Shown piece after piece: positions 28,348 through 35,506 of a DNA stretch of 64,000 nucleotides (the stretch's first letter is position 1; each line of letters opens with the position of its first letter). The stretch comes from Geodermatophilus pulveris (GTDB taxonomy: Bacteria; Actinomycetota; Actinomycetes; Mycobacteriales; Geodermatophilaceae): positions 124,001 to 188,000 of the forward strand of contig NZ_FZOO01000006.1 in assembly GCF_900188375.1 (NCBI RefSeq), given 5' to 3'. A program made the position numbers and the translations under genes. The notes beneath the pieces were generated by a model. It worked only from the letters and a program-made list of their open reading frames with translations, was not told where the DNA came from and did not search any database.

Positions 28348-29208
28348 GTGAGCCCCACCCCGCTCCTGCGGCCCGGCCACTGCGTGGTCATGGGGGTCCT
28401 CAACGTCACGCCCGACTCGTTCTCCGACGGCGGCTGCTTCGCCGACACCGCCTCCGCCGTCGCCCACGGCCTGGCGATGCACACCGCCGGCGCCGACTAC
28501 GTCGACGTCGGTGGCGAGTCCACCCGGCCCGGCGCCGACCGGGTGGACGCCGCCGAGGAGTGCCGCCGCGTGCTGCCGGTGGTCCGCGAGCTGGCCGCCG
28601 CCGGCGTGCGCGCCAGCGTCGACACCACCCGCGCCGAGGTCGCCGAGGCCGCGCTCGGGGCCGGCGCCGTCCTGGTCAACGACGTGAGCGGCGGCCTGGC
28701 CGACGAGGGCATGGCCGAGCTGGTGGCCGCGGCCGGCGTGCCCTGGGTGCTCATGCACTGGCGCGGGCACAGCCGCGAGATGTACGCCGCCGCGCAGTAC
28801 GGCGACGTGGTCACCGAGGTCTGCGCGGAGCTCACCGCCCGGGTGGAGGACGTCGTCGCCGCGGGCGTGGACCCCGGCCAGCTGGTCCTCGACCCCGGGC
28901 TGGGCTTCGCCAAGCGGGCCGAGCACAACTGGCGGCTGCTCGCCGGCCTGGACCGGCTGGTCGGCCTGGGCCTGCCGGTGCTCGTCGGCGCCTCGCGCAA
29001 GTCCTTCCTCGGCCGCCTGCTCGCCGCCCCCGACGGCACCCTGCGCCCGGCCGAGCAGCGCGACGCGGCGAGCCTGGCCACCACCGTGCTGGCCGCCGAG
29101 GTCGGCGCCTGGGGGGTGCGGGTGCACGACGCCGCGGCGTCGGCCGACGCCGTCCGCACCGTCGCCGCCGTCCGCGCGGCCCGCGGGGAGGGGGCGCGCG
29201 GTGCCTGA
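28348..29208 (+). CDS. folP: Dihydropteroate synthase
   Basis: This 286-residue TIM barrel starts at GTG 28348, 7 bases after folE. It joins p-aminobenzoate to dihydropterin pyrophosphate and is the sulfonamide target. Motifs VMGVLNVTPDSFSDGG (N-terminal signature), DVGGESTRPGADRV, NDVSGG, DPGLGFAKRAEHN and VGASRKSFLG are all present, so the enzyme looks active. It overlaps folB by 8 bases. Confidence 0.95.
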   Translation: MSPTPLLRPGHCVVMGVLNVTPDSFSDGGCFADTASAVAHGLAMHTAGADYVDVGGESTRPGADRVDAAEECRRVLPVVRELAAAGVRASVDTTRAEVAEAALGAGAVLVNDVSGGLADEGMAELVAAAGVPWVLMHWRGHSREMYAAAQYGDVVTEVCAELTARVEDVVAAGVDPGQLVLDPGLGFAKRAEHNWRLLAGLDRLVGLGLPVLVGASRKSFLGRLLAAPDGTLRPAEQRDAASLATTVLAAEVGAWGVRVHDAAASADAVRTVAAVRAARGEGARGA

Positions 29209-29587
29209 CACCCACCCGCCCCACCGCCCCGACAGGATCGCCGTGCGCGGGCTCACCGCGCACGCGTACCACGGCGTGTACGAGACCGAGCGCCGGACGG
29301 GGCAGACCTTCCGCGTCGACGCCGTCCTGGAGCTGGACACCGCCCCGGCCGCCGCCGGCGACGACCTCGAACACACCGTCGACTACGCCGAGCTGGCCCG
29401 CGCGCTGCACGGCGTGCTGACCGGCGAGCCGGTGGACCTGCTGGAGACCCTCGCGCAGCGGCTGGCCGACGTCTGCCTGGCCGACCCGCTGGTCGACGCC
29501 GTCGAGATCTCCGTGCACAAGCCCGAGGCCGACCTGGGCGTCCCCTTCGACGACGTCACGGTCACCATCCGCCGAGCCCGCTCGTGA
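29201..29587 (+). CDS. folB: Dihydroneopterin aldolase
   Basis: This 128-residue protein starts at GTG 29201. It cleaves dihydroneopterin to 6-hydroxymethyl-dihydropterin. It has GLTAHAYHGVYETERRTGQ (active-site region), a VDYAELARALHGVL helix and the C-terminal VEISVHKPEA with the conserved lysine. Length matches the family. It overlaps folK by 4 bases. Confidence 0.93.
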   Translation: MPDTHPPHRPDRIAVRGLTAHAYHGVYETERRTGQTFRVDAVLELDTAPAAAGDDLEHTVDYAELARALHGVLTGEPVDLLETLAQRLADVCLADPLVDAVEISVHKPEADLGVPFDDVTVTIRRARS

Positions 29588-30090
29588 GCCGCGCGGTCCT
29601 GTCGCTGGGCGCCAACCTCGGGGACCGCGCCGCCGCCCTGCGGGGCGCGATCACCGCGCTCCGCGACGAGGGCGTGCTGGTGGCCCGCTCGACGCTGTAC
29701 GAGACGCCGCCGTGGGGGCCGGTGGAGCAGCCGCCCTACCTGAACGCGGTGGTCGTCGTCCGCGGCGACCGCGACGCCGCCGGCTGGCTGACCCGGGCGC
29801 ACGAGCTCGAGCAGGCCGCCGGGCGCACCCGGGGCGTCCGCTTCGGGCCGCGCACCCTCGACGTCGACGTCGTCACGGTCACCGGGGACGACGGCCGGCC
29901 CGTGCTGTCCGAGGAGCCGGCGCTCACCCTCCCGCACCCCCGCGCGCACGAGCGCGCCTTCGTCCTCGTGCCGTGGGCGGCCCTCGACCCCGGCGCGGTG
30001 CTGCCCGGGCGCGGTGCGGTCCGGGACCTGCTGGCCGCGCTGCCGCCGGAGGACGTCGCGGCCGTCGTCCGCTGGGAGCACCTGCAGTGA
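29584..30090 (+). CDS. folK: Hydroxymethyl-dihydropterin pyrophosphokinase
   Basis: This 168-residue protein starts at GTG 29584 overlapping folB. It phosphorylates 6-hydroxymethyl-dihydropterin for FolP. Motifs LSLGANLGDRAA, YETPPWGPVEQPPYLNAVV and RFGPRTLDVDVVT with LPHPRAHERAFVLVP are the complete HPPK set. It overlaps the DUF3180 gene by 4 bases. Confidence 0.94.
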   Translation: MSRAVLSLGANLGDRAAALRGAITALRDEGVLVARSTLYETPPWGPVEQPPYLNAVVVVRGDRDAAGWLTRAHELEQAAGRTRGVRFGPRTLDVDVVTVTGDDGRPVLSEEPALTLPHPRAHERAFVLVPWAALDPGAVLPGRGAVRDLLAALPPEDVAAVVRWEHLQ

Positions 30091-30593
30091 GGCCGGTGGA
30101 CCGGCGCGACCTGGTGGTGCTCGTCGGCGGGCTGGCCGTCGCGGCCTGGCTGGTGGTGCGCGCCACCTACGGCTCGCTGCCCGAGCTGCGCTGGTGGCTG
30201 GGGGTGCCGCTGGGCGTCCTCGCCGTCGCGGAGGCCCTCGGCGCCCGGACGCTGCAGGCGCGGCTGGCCGCCCAGCGCGACCGCCGCCCGATGGCCGAGC
30301 GCGGCCCCACCCCGGTCCGGCCGGTCGAGCCGATGCTGGTCGCCCGGCTGGCCGTGCTCGCCCAGGCCAGCGCCTACGTCGGCGCGGCCCTGCTCGGCGT
30401 CTGGGTCGGCCTGCTGCTCTACGTCGGGCCGGCGGTGTCCCGGCTGCAGGCCGCCGCCTCCGACACCGTCACCGCGGTGGTCGGCGCGGTCTGCTCCGCC
30501 GCCCTGGTCGCGGCCGCGCTGTGGCTGGAGTCGGTGTGCCGCGTCCCGCCGTCCGCCGACGACGAGACCCCACCGGCCGCCGCCCGGGGATGA
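30087..30593 (+). CDS. DUF3180 membrane protein
   Basis: This 168-residue protein starts at GTG 30087 overlapping folK. It has four hydrophobic helices: LVVLVGGLAVAAWLVV, WWLGVPLGVLAVAEAL, AYVGAALLGVWVGLLLYVG and VVGAVCSAALVAAALWL. DUF3180 proteins follow folK in many actinobacteria (Rv3605c type); the function is unknown. Its stop lies 15 bases from the convergent ABC ATPase stop, so it closes the ftsH-folate operon. Confidence 0.82.
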   Translation: MRPVDRRDLVVLVGGLAVAAWLVVRATYGSLPELRWWLGVPLGVLAVAEALGARTLQARLAAQRDRRPMAERGPTPVRPVEPMLVARLAVLAQASAYVGAALLGVWVGLLLYVGPAVSRLQAAASDTVTAVVGAVCSAALVAAALWLESVCRVPPSADDETPPAAARG

Positions 30594-30608
30594 CCACTCG
30601 CCGGTCGA

Positions 30609-31778
30609 TCACGCCGGGTCGTGGACCGACCGGCGGAGCGCGGTGTGGACGGCGGTCGGGGTGAGGACGCCGAGGTAGCGGCCGCCGTCGAGCACCGGCA
30701 CCCACCCCGCGTCGGACTGCAGGATCGCGGCCAGCGCCGCCCGCAGCGGGGCCTGCAGCGGCACGGCGGCGTCGTCCCGGACGACCGCCGCGGCCACCGT
30801 CCCCGCCCCGGTCGCCCGGGCGGCCGGCAGCCACCCGGTCGGGTGGCCGGCGCGGTCGAGCACCACCGCCCCGCGGGCGCCGGCGCGGTCCAGCACCGCC
30901 CCGGCCTCGGCCAGGCCGTCGTCCAGGCCGACCACCGGCGGGTGCTCCAGGCCGGCCGGGTCCACCGGGGTGACGGCCAGCCGCTTGAGCCCGCGGTCGG
31001 CGCCGACGAAGTCGGCCACGGTCGCGTTGGCCGGTCGGCCGAGCAGCTCGGCGGGCGGGGCGAACTGCTCGACGTGCCCGCCGTCGCTCATCACCGCGAT
31101 GCGGTCGCCGAGCCGCACCGCCTCCTCGATGTCGTGGGTGACGAAGACGATCGTCTTGCGCACGGTCTCCTGCAGCCGGAGGAACTCCGCCTGCAGCCGC
31201 TCGCGCACCACCGGGTCGACGGCGGAGAACGGCTCGTCCATGAGCAGCACGCCGGGGTCGGCGGCCAGCGCGCGAGCCACACCGGCCCGCTGCCGCTGCC
31301 CGCCGGACAGCTGGGCGGGGTAGCGGTCGCCGTGGACGGCGGGGTCCAGGCCCACCAGGGTGAGCAGCTCCTCGACCCGGTCGCCGGTGCGCCGGCGGTC
31401 CCAGCCCAGCAGCCGCGGCACGGTGGCCACGTTGGCCCGCACCGTCTGGTGGGGGAACAGGCCCACGCTCTGGATGACGTAGCCGATGCGCCGCCGCAGC
31501 CGGTCGGCGTCGACCCGGGTGACGTCCTCCCCGCCGAGCAGGATCCGCCCCGTGGTGGGCTCGATGACCCGGTTGACCATCTTCATCGTCGTCGTCTTGC
31601 CGCAGCCGGACGGCCCGACCAGCACCGACAGCTCCCCGGCGGCGAAGGCCAGGTCGAGCTCGGCCACGCCCACGGTCCCGTCGGGGTAGACCTTGCTGAC
31701 CCCCTCCAGCCGGATCTCCGGAGCGCCGCCGCCCGGCTCCGGCACGCGCAGCGACGAGGCGGCGGCAGTAGCGTCCAC
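30609..31778 (-). CDS. Osmoprotectant-type ABC transporter ATPase with CBS pair
   Basis: This 389-residue protein starts at GTG 31776-31778 with GGGAGG seven bases upstream. It has Walker A GPSGCGKTTTM, Q-loop YVIQSVGLFPHQT, signature LSGGQRQR, Walker B GVLLMDEPFSAVD and the H-loop FVTHDIEEA. The C-terminal ~110 residues look like two weak CBS domains, as in OpuCA/ProV subunits that sense ionic strength. It energises the permeases encoded divergently at 31797-33241. The substrate is likely glycine betaine, carnitine or choline by family; this is not fixed by sequence alone. Confidence 0.88.
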   Translation of the reverse strand: MDATAAASSLRVPEPGGGAPEIRLEGVSKVYPDGTVGVAELDLAFAAGELSVLVGPSGCGKTTTMKMVNRVIEPTTGRILLGGEDVTRVDADRLRRRIGYVIQSVGLFPHQTVRANVATVPRLLGWDRRRTGDRVEELLTLVGLDPAVHGDRYPAQLSGGQRQRAGVARALAADPGVLLMDEPFSAVDPVVRERLQAEFLRLQETVRKTIVFVTHDIEEAVRLGDRIAVMSDGGHVEQFAPPAELLGRPANATVADFVGADRGLKRLAVTPVDPAGLEHPPVVGLDDGLAEAGAVLDRAGARGAVVLDRAGHPTGWLPAARATGAGTVAAAVVRDDAAVPLQAPLRAALAAILQSDAGWVPVLDGGRYLGVLTPTAVHTALRRSVHDPA

Positions 31779-31796
31779 GGGGTGGCCTCCCTGGGT

Positions 31797-32513
31797 GTGC
31801 GCCCGCTCCTGGGCGCTCGCAGCGACCCGCGTGGACGGGTGCTCGCGGCGGACGAGGCGTCGAACCCCTGGTTCGACGCGTCGTACGTGACCGGCAACTG
31901 GGACACCATCGTGGTCCACCTGCGCCAGCACGTCACCCTGACGGTCGGCGCGGTGCTGCTGGGCGTGCTGCTCGCGCTGCCGCTGGCGCTGCTCGCCCGG
32001 CGGGTCCGGCCGCTGGCCGGCCCGGTGCTGGGGCTCAGCTCGGTGGTCTACACGATCCCGTCGCTGGCGATGTTCGCCTTCCTCGCCCCCTTCACCGGGC
32101 CGCTGTCGGCGACCACGGTGCTGGTGGGGCTGACGCTGTACACGCTGGTCATCCTGGTGCGGAACTTCCTGGCCGGGCTGCAGGGCGTCCCGGACGACGT
32201 GCGGGAGGCGGCCCGCGGCATGGGCTACGGCTCCGCCCGGCTGTTCTGGCAGGTCGACCTCCCGCTGGCCCTGCCGGCGTTCATGGCCGGCCTGCGGATC
32301 GCCACGGTGTCCACGGTGGCGCTGGTCACCGTCGGGGTCATCACCGGCAACGGCGGCCTGGGCCAACTGATCGTCGGCGGCTTCAACGCCAACTTCTACC
32401 GCGCCGAGATCGTGACCGGCGCGGTCGGCTGCGTGCTGCTCGCCCTGGTCGCCGACGTGCTGCTGGCCGGGCTGGAGCGGCTGCTCACCCCGTGGACGCG
32501 GGCCGTCGCGTGA
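31797..32513 (+). CDS. Osmoprotectant-type ABC permease, first subunit
   Basis: The product is about 238 residues. Five or six helices are visible, with VTLTVGAVLLGVLLALPLAL first and the EAA loop VREAARGMGYGSARLFWQVD. It matches OpuCB/ProW-type permeases. The start is uncertain: GTG 31797 is used, while GTG 31782 and GTG 31839 are alternatives and none has a good ribosome site. The gene is divergent from the ATPase with only about 18 bases between starts, so the promoter must lie inside one of the reading frames. It overlaps the next permease by 4 bases. Confidence 0.82.
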   Translation: MRPLLGARSDPRGRVLAADEASNPWFDASYVTGNWDTIVVHLRQHVTLTVGAVLLGVLLALPLALLARRVRPLAGPVLGLSSVVYTIPSLAMFAFLAPFTGPLSATTVLVGLTLYTLVILVRNFLAGLQGVPDDVREAARGMGYGSARLFWQVDLPLALPAFMAGLRIATVSTVALVTVGVITGNGGLGQLIVGGFNANFYRAEIVTGAVGCVLLALVADVLLAGLERLLTPWTRAVA

Positions 32514-33241
32514 ACGCGTTCGCCGACGCCTTCCGGTACCTCAACGACCCGCTGGTCTGGACCCGGTCCGGCGGCGTCCTCGACCTGCTGGTGCAGCACC
32601 TGCGCATCTCCGCCCTGGCGGTGCTGCTCGCCGCCGTGCTGGCGGTCCCGGCCGGGGTGCTGCTCGGGCGCAGCGGCCGCGGGGCCGGGGCGGTCGTCGT
32701 GCTGTCCAACGTGAGCCGGGCGGTGCCCACCCTGGCCCTGCTCACCGTGCTGGCGGTGACCCCGCTGGGGTTCAGCGAGACCGGCACCGTCCTGGCCCTG
32801 GCGGTCTTCGCCGTCCCCCCGATGCTGACCAACACGTTCGTCGGCTTCCGCGAGGTGGACCGGGACGTGCGCGAGGCGGCCCGGGCCATGGGGATGAGCC
32901 GCGGCCAGCTGCTCACCCGGGTCGAGCTCCCGCTCGCCCTCCCCCTGGTCATGACCGGCGTGCGGACGGCGGCGGTGCAGGTCGTCGCGACCGCCACCCT
33001 GGCCGCGCTGGTCGGCGGGGGAGGGCTGGGACGGATCATCAACCTGGGCTTCGGTCAGCAGGACTACGGCCAGATCCTCGCCGGCGCCCTCCTGGTCGCC
33101 GCCCTGGCGCTGCTCACCGAGCTGCTGCTGGTCCTCGCCTCGGCGGTCCTGACCCCGGGCCCGCGCCGCCGGACGCTGCGCCGTGCCCCCGCCGCGCACA
33201 CCGGCACGCCGGAGCCCACCGCCTCCGGCGTCCCGCTGTAG
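32510..33241 (+). CDS. Osmoprotectant-type ABC permease, second subunit
   Basis: This 243-residue protein starts at GTG 32510 in a GTGA overlap; a GTG at 32492 is also in frame. It has the permease core LRISALAVLLAAVLAVPAGV, the EAA loop VREAARAMGMSRGQLLTRVE and ATLAALVGGGGLGRIINLG. It pairs with the previous subunit to form the membrane channel. A copy of the dispersed intergenic repeat (33253-33291) follows the stop. Confidence 0.87.
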   Translation: MNAFADAFRYLNDPLVWTRSGGVLDLLVQHLRISALAVLLAAVLAVPAGVLLGRSGRGAGAVVVLSNVSRAVPTLALLTVLAVTPLGFSETGTVLALAVFAVPPMLTNTFVGFREVDRDVREAARAMGMSRGQLLTRVELPLALPLVMTGVRTAAVQVVATATLAALVGGGGLGRIINLGFGQQDYGQILAGALLVAALALLTELLLVLASAVLTPGPRRRTLRRAPAAHTGTPEPTASGVPL

Positions 33242-33252
33242 TCCAGGCCGCT

Positions 33253-33291
33253 CTGCAGGGGCCCGCCGCGGGCCTGCGAGCGGTGGGGGGG
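33253..33291 (+). repeat. Dispersed GC-rich intergenic repeat, copy 1
   Basis: This ~38-base element runs CTGCAGGGGCCCGCCGCGGG, then CCTGCGAGCGGTGGGGGG. Copies are at 51106-51143 (same strand) and 46066-46103 (opposite strand). It contains a small hairpin, GGCCCG-CCG-CGGGCC. All three copies lie just after gene ends, so a terminator or a mobile-derived repeat is possible. Confidence 0.6.
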
Positions 33292-33439
33292 CAGACGCGT
33301 CCCCTTCGTAACAACCGGGCAACACCTGCGCCCGGGGCGTGGTCGGCGGGGGCGGTCCGCGGTTCCATGGCGGCGCGGGGCTCCCCCCGCCAGACACGCG
33401 CCGCGGTCCCGGCCGCGCGGGACACAGAAGGCGGGCCAC

Positions 33440-34444
33440 ATGCGCACCCGTGCACGCTCACTCCTCCCCCTGGCCGTCGCCGGGGTGCTCCTCACCGCCT
33501 GCGGCGAGTCCGGCTCCTCGGGCTCCAGCGGAGCCGGCGCCAGCGCCACCGCCTCCGGTGACGCCTGTGCCCCGGTGGCCGGCGACCAGCTGGTCGTCCT
33601 CGAGGACGACCAGCAGCTGCAGAACGCCGACAACGTCGTCCCGGCGGTCAACATGGCCACCGCGCAGGCCAACCCGGCGCTGCTGCCGGCGCTCGACGCG
33701 GTCTCGGCGGCCATGACCACCGCGGAGCTGATCGAGCTCAACGGCGCCGTGGACCTGCAGCGGCAGAACGCCGAGGACGTCGCCGCCGCCTGGGTCGAGG
33801 AGAACGTCGACGCCGCCGCGCTGCAGCAGGGCAGCGGCCCGATCGTGGTCGGCGGGGCCAACTTCACCGAGTCGACGATCCTGGCCGACGTCTACGCGGA
33901 CGTCCTCACCGCCGCCGGGTTCGACGCCTCGGTGCGCGAGGTGGGCAACCGCGAGCTGTACCTGCCGGCGCTCATCTCCGGCTCGGAGATCCAGGTGTTC
34001 CCCGAGTACCTGTCCACGGCCACGGAGTTCCTCAACCGGCAGGTCAACGGCTCCACCGCCGAGCCGGTCGCCAGCGGCGACGTGCAGGCGACGCTGACCG
34101 CGCTGCGGCCGCTGGCCGAGCAGGTCGGGCTGGTGTTCGGCCGGCCGTCCGAGGCCGCCGACCAGAACGCGTTCGCCGTCACCCGCGCCTTCGCCGACGA
34201 GCTCGGCGTCTCGACGCTGTCCGAGCTCGCCGACGCCTGCGGCGACGGGTCGCTGGTCCTGGGCGGGCCGACCGAGTGCCCGGACCGGCCGTTCTGCCAG
34301 CCCGGTCTCGAGGAGACCTACGGCCTGCAGTTCGCCGAGTTCCGTGAGCTGGACGCCGGCGGGCCGCTGACCAAGGCGGCGCTGCAGCAGGGCGAGGTGT
34401 CCATCGGCCTGGTCTTCAGCTCCGACGGGGCCCTCGCGCAGTAG
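33440..34444 (+). CDS. Substrate-binding lipoprotein of the osmoprotectant ABC system, circularly permuted
   Basis: This 334-residue lipoprotein has a basic start, a hydrophobic segment and lipobox LTAC (Cys21), then a Ser/Gly/Ala linker. Residues 49-123 (LVVLEDDQQLQNADNVVPAV through LIELNGAVD and AEDVAAAWVEEN) match what is normally the C-terminal end of OpuAC/OpuCC proteins. The normal N-terminal lobe starts only at residue 134 (PIVVGGANFTESTILADVYA), and the protein ends at GLVFSSDGALAQ, where LVVLED would normally follow. The order is thus rotated. The pocket residues seem present. It belongs with the ATPase and permeases upstream; the ligand is a quaternary amine by family. Confidence 0.85.
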   Translation: MRTRARSLLPLAVAGVLLTACGESGSSGSSGAGASATASGDACAPVAGDQLVVLEDDQQLQNADNVVPAVNMATAQANPALLPALDAVSAAMTTAELIELNGAVDLQRQNAEDVAAAWVEENVDAAALQQGSGPIVVGGANFTESTILADVYADVLTAAGFDASVREVGNRELYLPALISGSEIQVFPEYLSTATEFLNRQVNGSTAEPVASGDVQATLTALRPLAEQVGLVFGRPSEAADQNAFAVTRAFADELGVSTLSELADACGDGSLVLGGPTECPDRPFCQPGLEETYGLQFAEFRELDAGGPLTKAALQQGEVSIGLVFSSDGALAQ

Positions 34445-34507
34445 GGCTGACCTGCCCGCGGTCCCTGTCGCACCGTCGGTGGTCCCCGCCCTCTCGCGGT
34501 GCTCGCG

Positions 34508-34550
34508 ACCCCTGCGCCGGCGCGCGGACGCGCGCGCCCGGCGCAGGGGT
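34508..34550 (+). terminator. Large hairpin after the binding-protein gene
   Basis: ACCCCTGCGCCGG (34508-34520) pairs perfectly with CCGGCGCAGGGGT (34538-34550). The 17-base loop contains a further CGCGCG/CGCGCG stem. It is 64 bases downstream of the stop and probably ends the transporter transcript. Confidence 0.7.
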
Positions 34551-34638
34551 GGGTCGGTCGCGCGGCGTGGGGAGGACCTGACCGGCGGCCGACCTCGTGG
34601 CCGGCGCGTGCTGGGAGTGGCCGGGGGCTCCGCCTCTC

Positions 34639-34652
34639 ACCCCACAGGGGGG
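34639..34652 (+). repeat. 14-base motif shared with position 38193
   Basis: ACCCCACAGGGGGG occurs here, 57 bases before the GTG at 34709, and identically at 38193-38206 upstream of the minus-strand SDR gene. The core CCCC-ACA-GGGG is a small inverted repeat. It may be a regulatory site or a GC-rich coincidence. Confidence 0.35.
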
Positions 34653-34708
34653 TGGCGGGCAGCGCGTGTGGCGCCGATGGGAGTGGTGACACTCCCTGAG
34701 GAGGCACC

Positions 34709-35422
34709 GTGCCCATCGGCCGCTGGCGGCGACCGGACCACGCCGCACCGCAACGCCTGCGCCGGCGCGCCACGCTCCGTGCGCGGGGGCGGCGCACCGC
34801 GCTCGCGGCCGCCGTACCACTCGGCCTGGTCGCCAGCACGTCCCTGGTCTGGCACTCCTCCCACGCCGCGTTCGTCGGCACGACCGACAGCCCCGGGAAC
34901 AGCTGGGGGACCGGAGTCGTCCAGCTGAGCAGCGACCGCGGCGGCACCGCCCTGTTCACCACCGCCTCCGAGGGCCCCCTGGTGCCCGGCAGCTCCGGGT
35001 CCCGGTGCATCACCGTCACCTACACCGGCAACGTCGACACCGCTGACAGTGGCGTCCGCCTGCACGGGGCCCTGACGGCGGGTTCGTCCCCCGAACTCGC
35101 CGCCGCGCTCCAGGTCACGGTGGAGATGTCCACGACGGCCCTGGTCCCCGCACCCGACGCGGACTGCGCCGGCTTCGAGGCGGCACCGCTCAGGTACGCG
35201 ACCACGGCCCTCGGTGCCTTCCCCACCGGCCATGCCACGGGCATCGGCGACGTGGACGGGGACACCGTGGGCGACTGGCGCCCGACTGCGACGGCCGAAC
35301 GCTCGCGCACCTACCGGATCTCCTACAGCCTCCCGGCCGACTCCCACCCGACCAGCATCCAGGGCAAGCAGGTCGAGATGACCTTCACCTGGGAGGTCCG
35401 CAGCGACGACACCCCTGCCTGA
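34709..35422 (+). CDS. Secreted protein with SipW-type leader
   Basis: This 237-residue protein starts at GTG 34709 with GAGGAGG upstream. A long Arg-rich N-terminus is followed by a hydrophobic segment (LAAAVPLGLVASTSLV) and AAFVGTTDSPGNSW (53-66), the pattern seen after SipW-dependent signal peptides. The rest is beta-rich and resembles camelysin/TasA-like or adhesin-type domains (CITVTYTGNVDTADSGVRLH). Two Cys pairs could form disulfides. No enzymatic motif is seen. It is followed 84 bases later by a second protein with the same leader type, so both may go to the cell surface together. Confidence 0.65.
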   Translation: MPIGRWRRPDHAAPQRLRRRATLRARGRRTALAAAVPLGLVASTSLVWHSSHAAFVGTTDSPGNSWGTGVVQLSSDRGGTALFTTASEGPLVPGSSGSRCITVTYTGNVDTADSGVRLHGALTAGSSPELAAALQVTVEMSTTALVPAPDADCAGFEAAPLRYATTALGAFPTGHATGIGDVDGDTVGDWRPTATAERSRTYRISYSLPADSHPTSIQGKQVEMTFTWEVRSDDTPA

Positions 35423-35506
35423 CGCCGCACACCGGCTCAAGACGTCACCCGATCGGCCGATGAGGCAGTGGACGTGGTCGCGAGCAACCGAGGAGGGGAG
35501 GAACCG

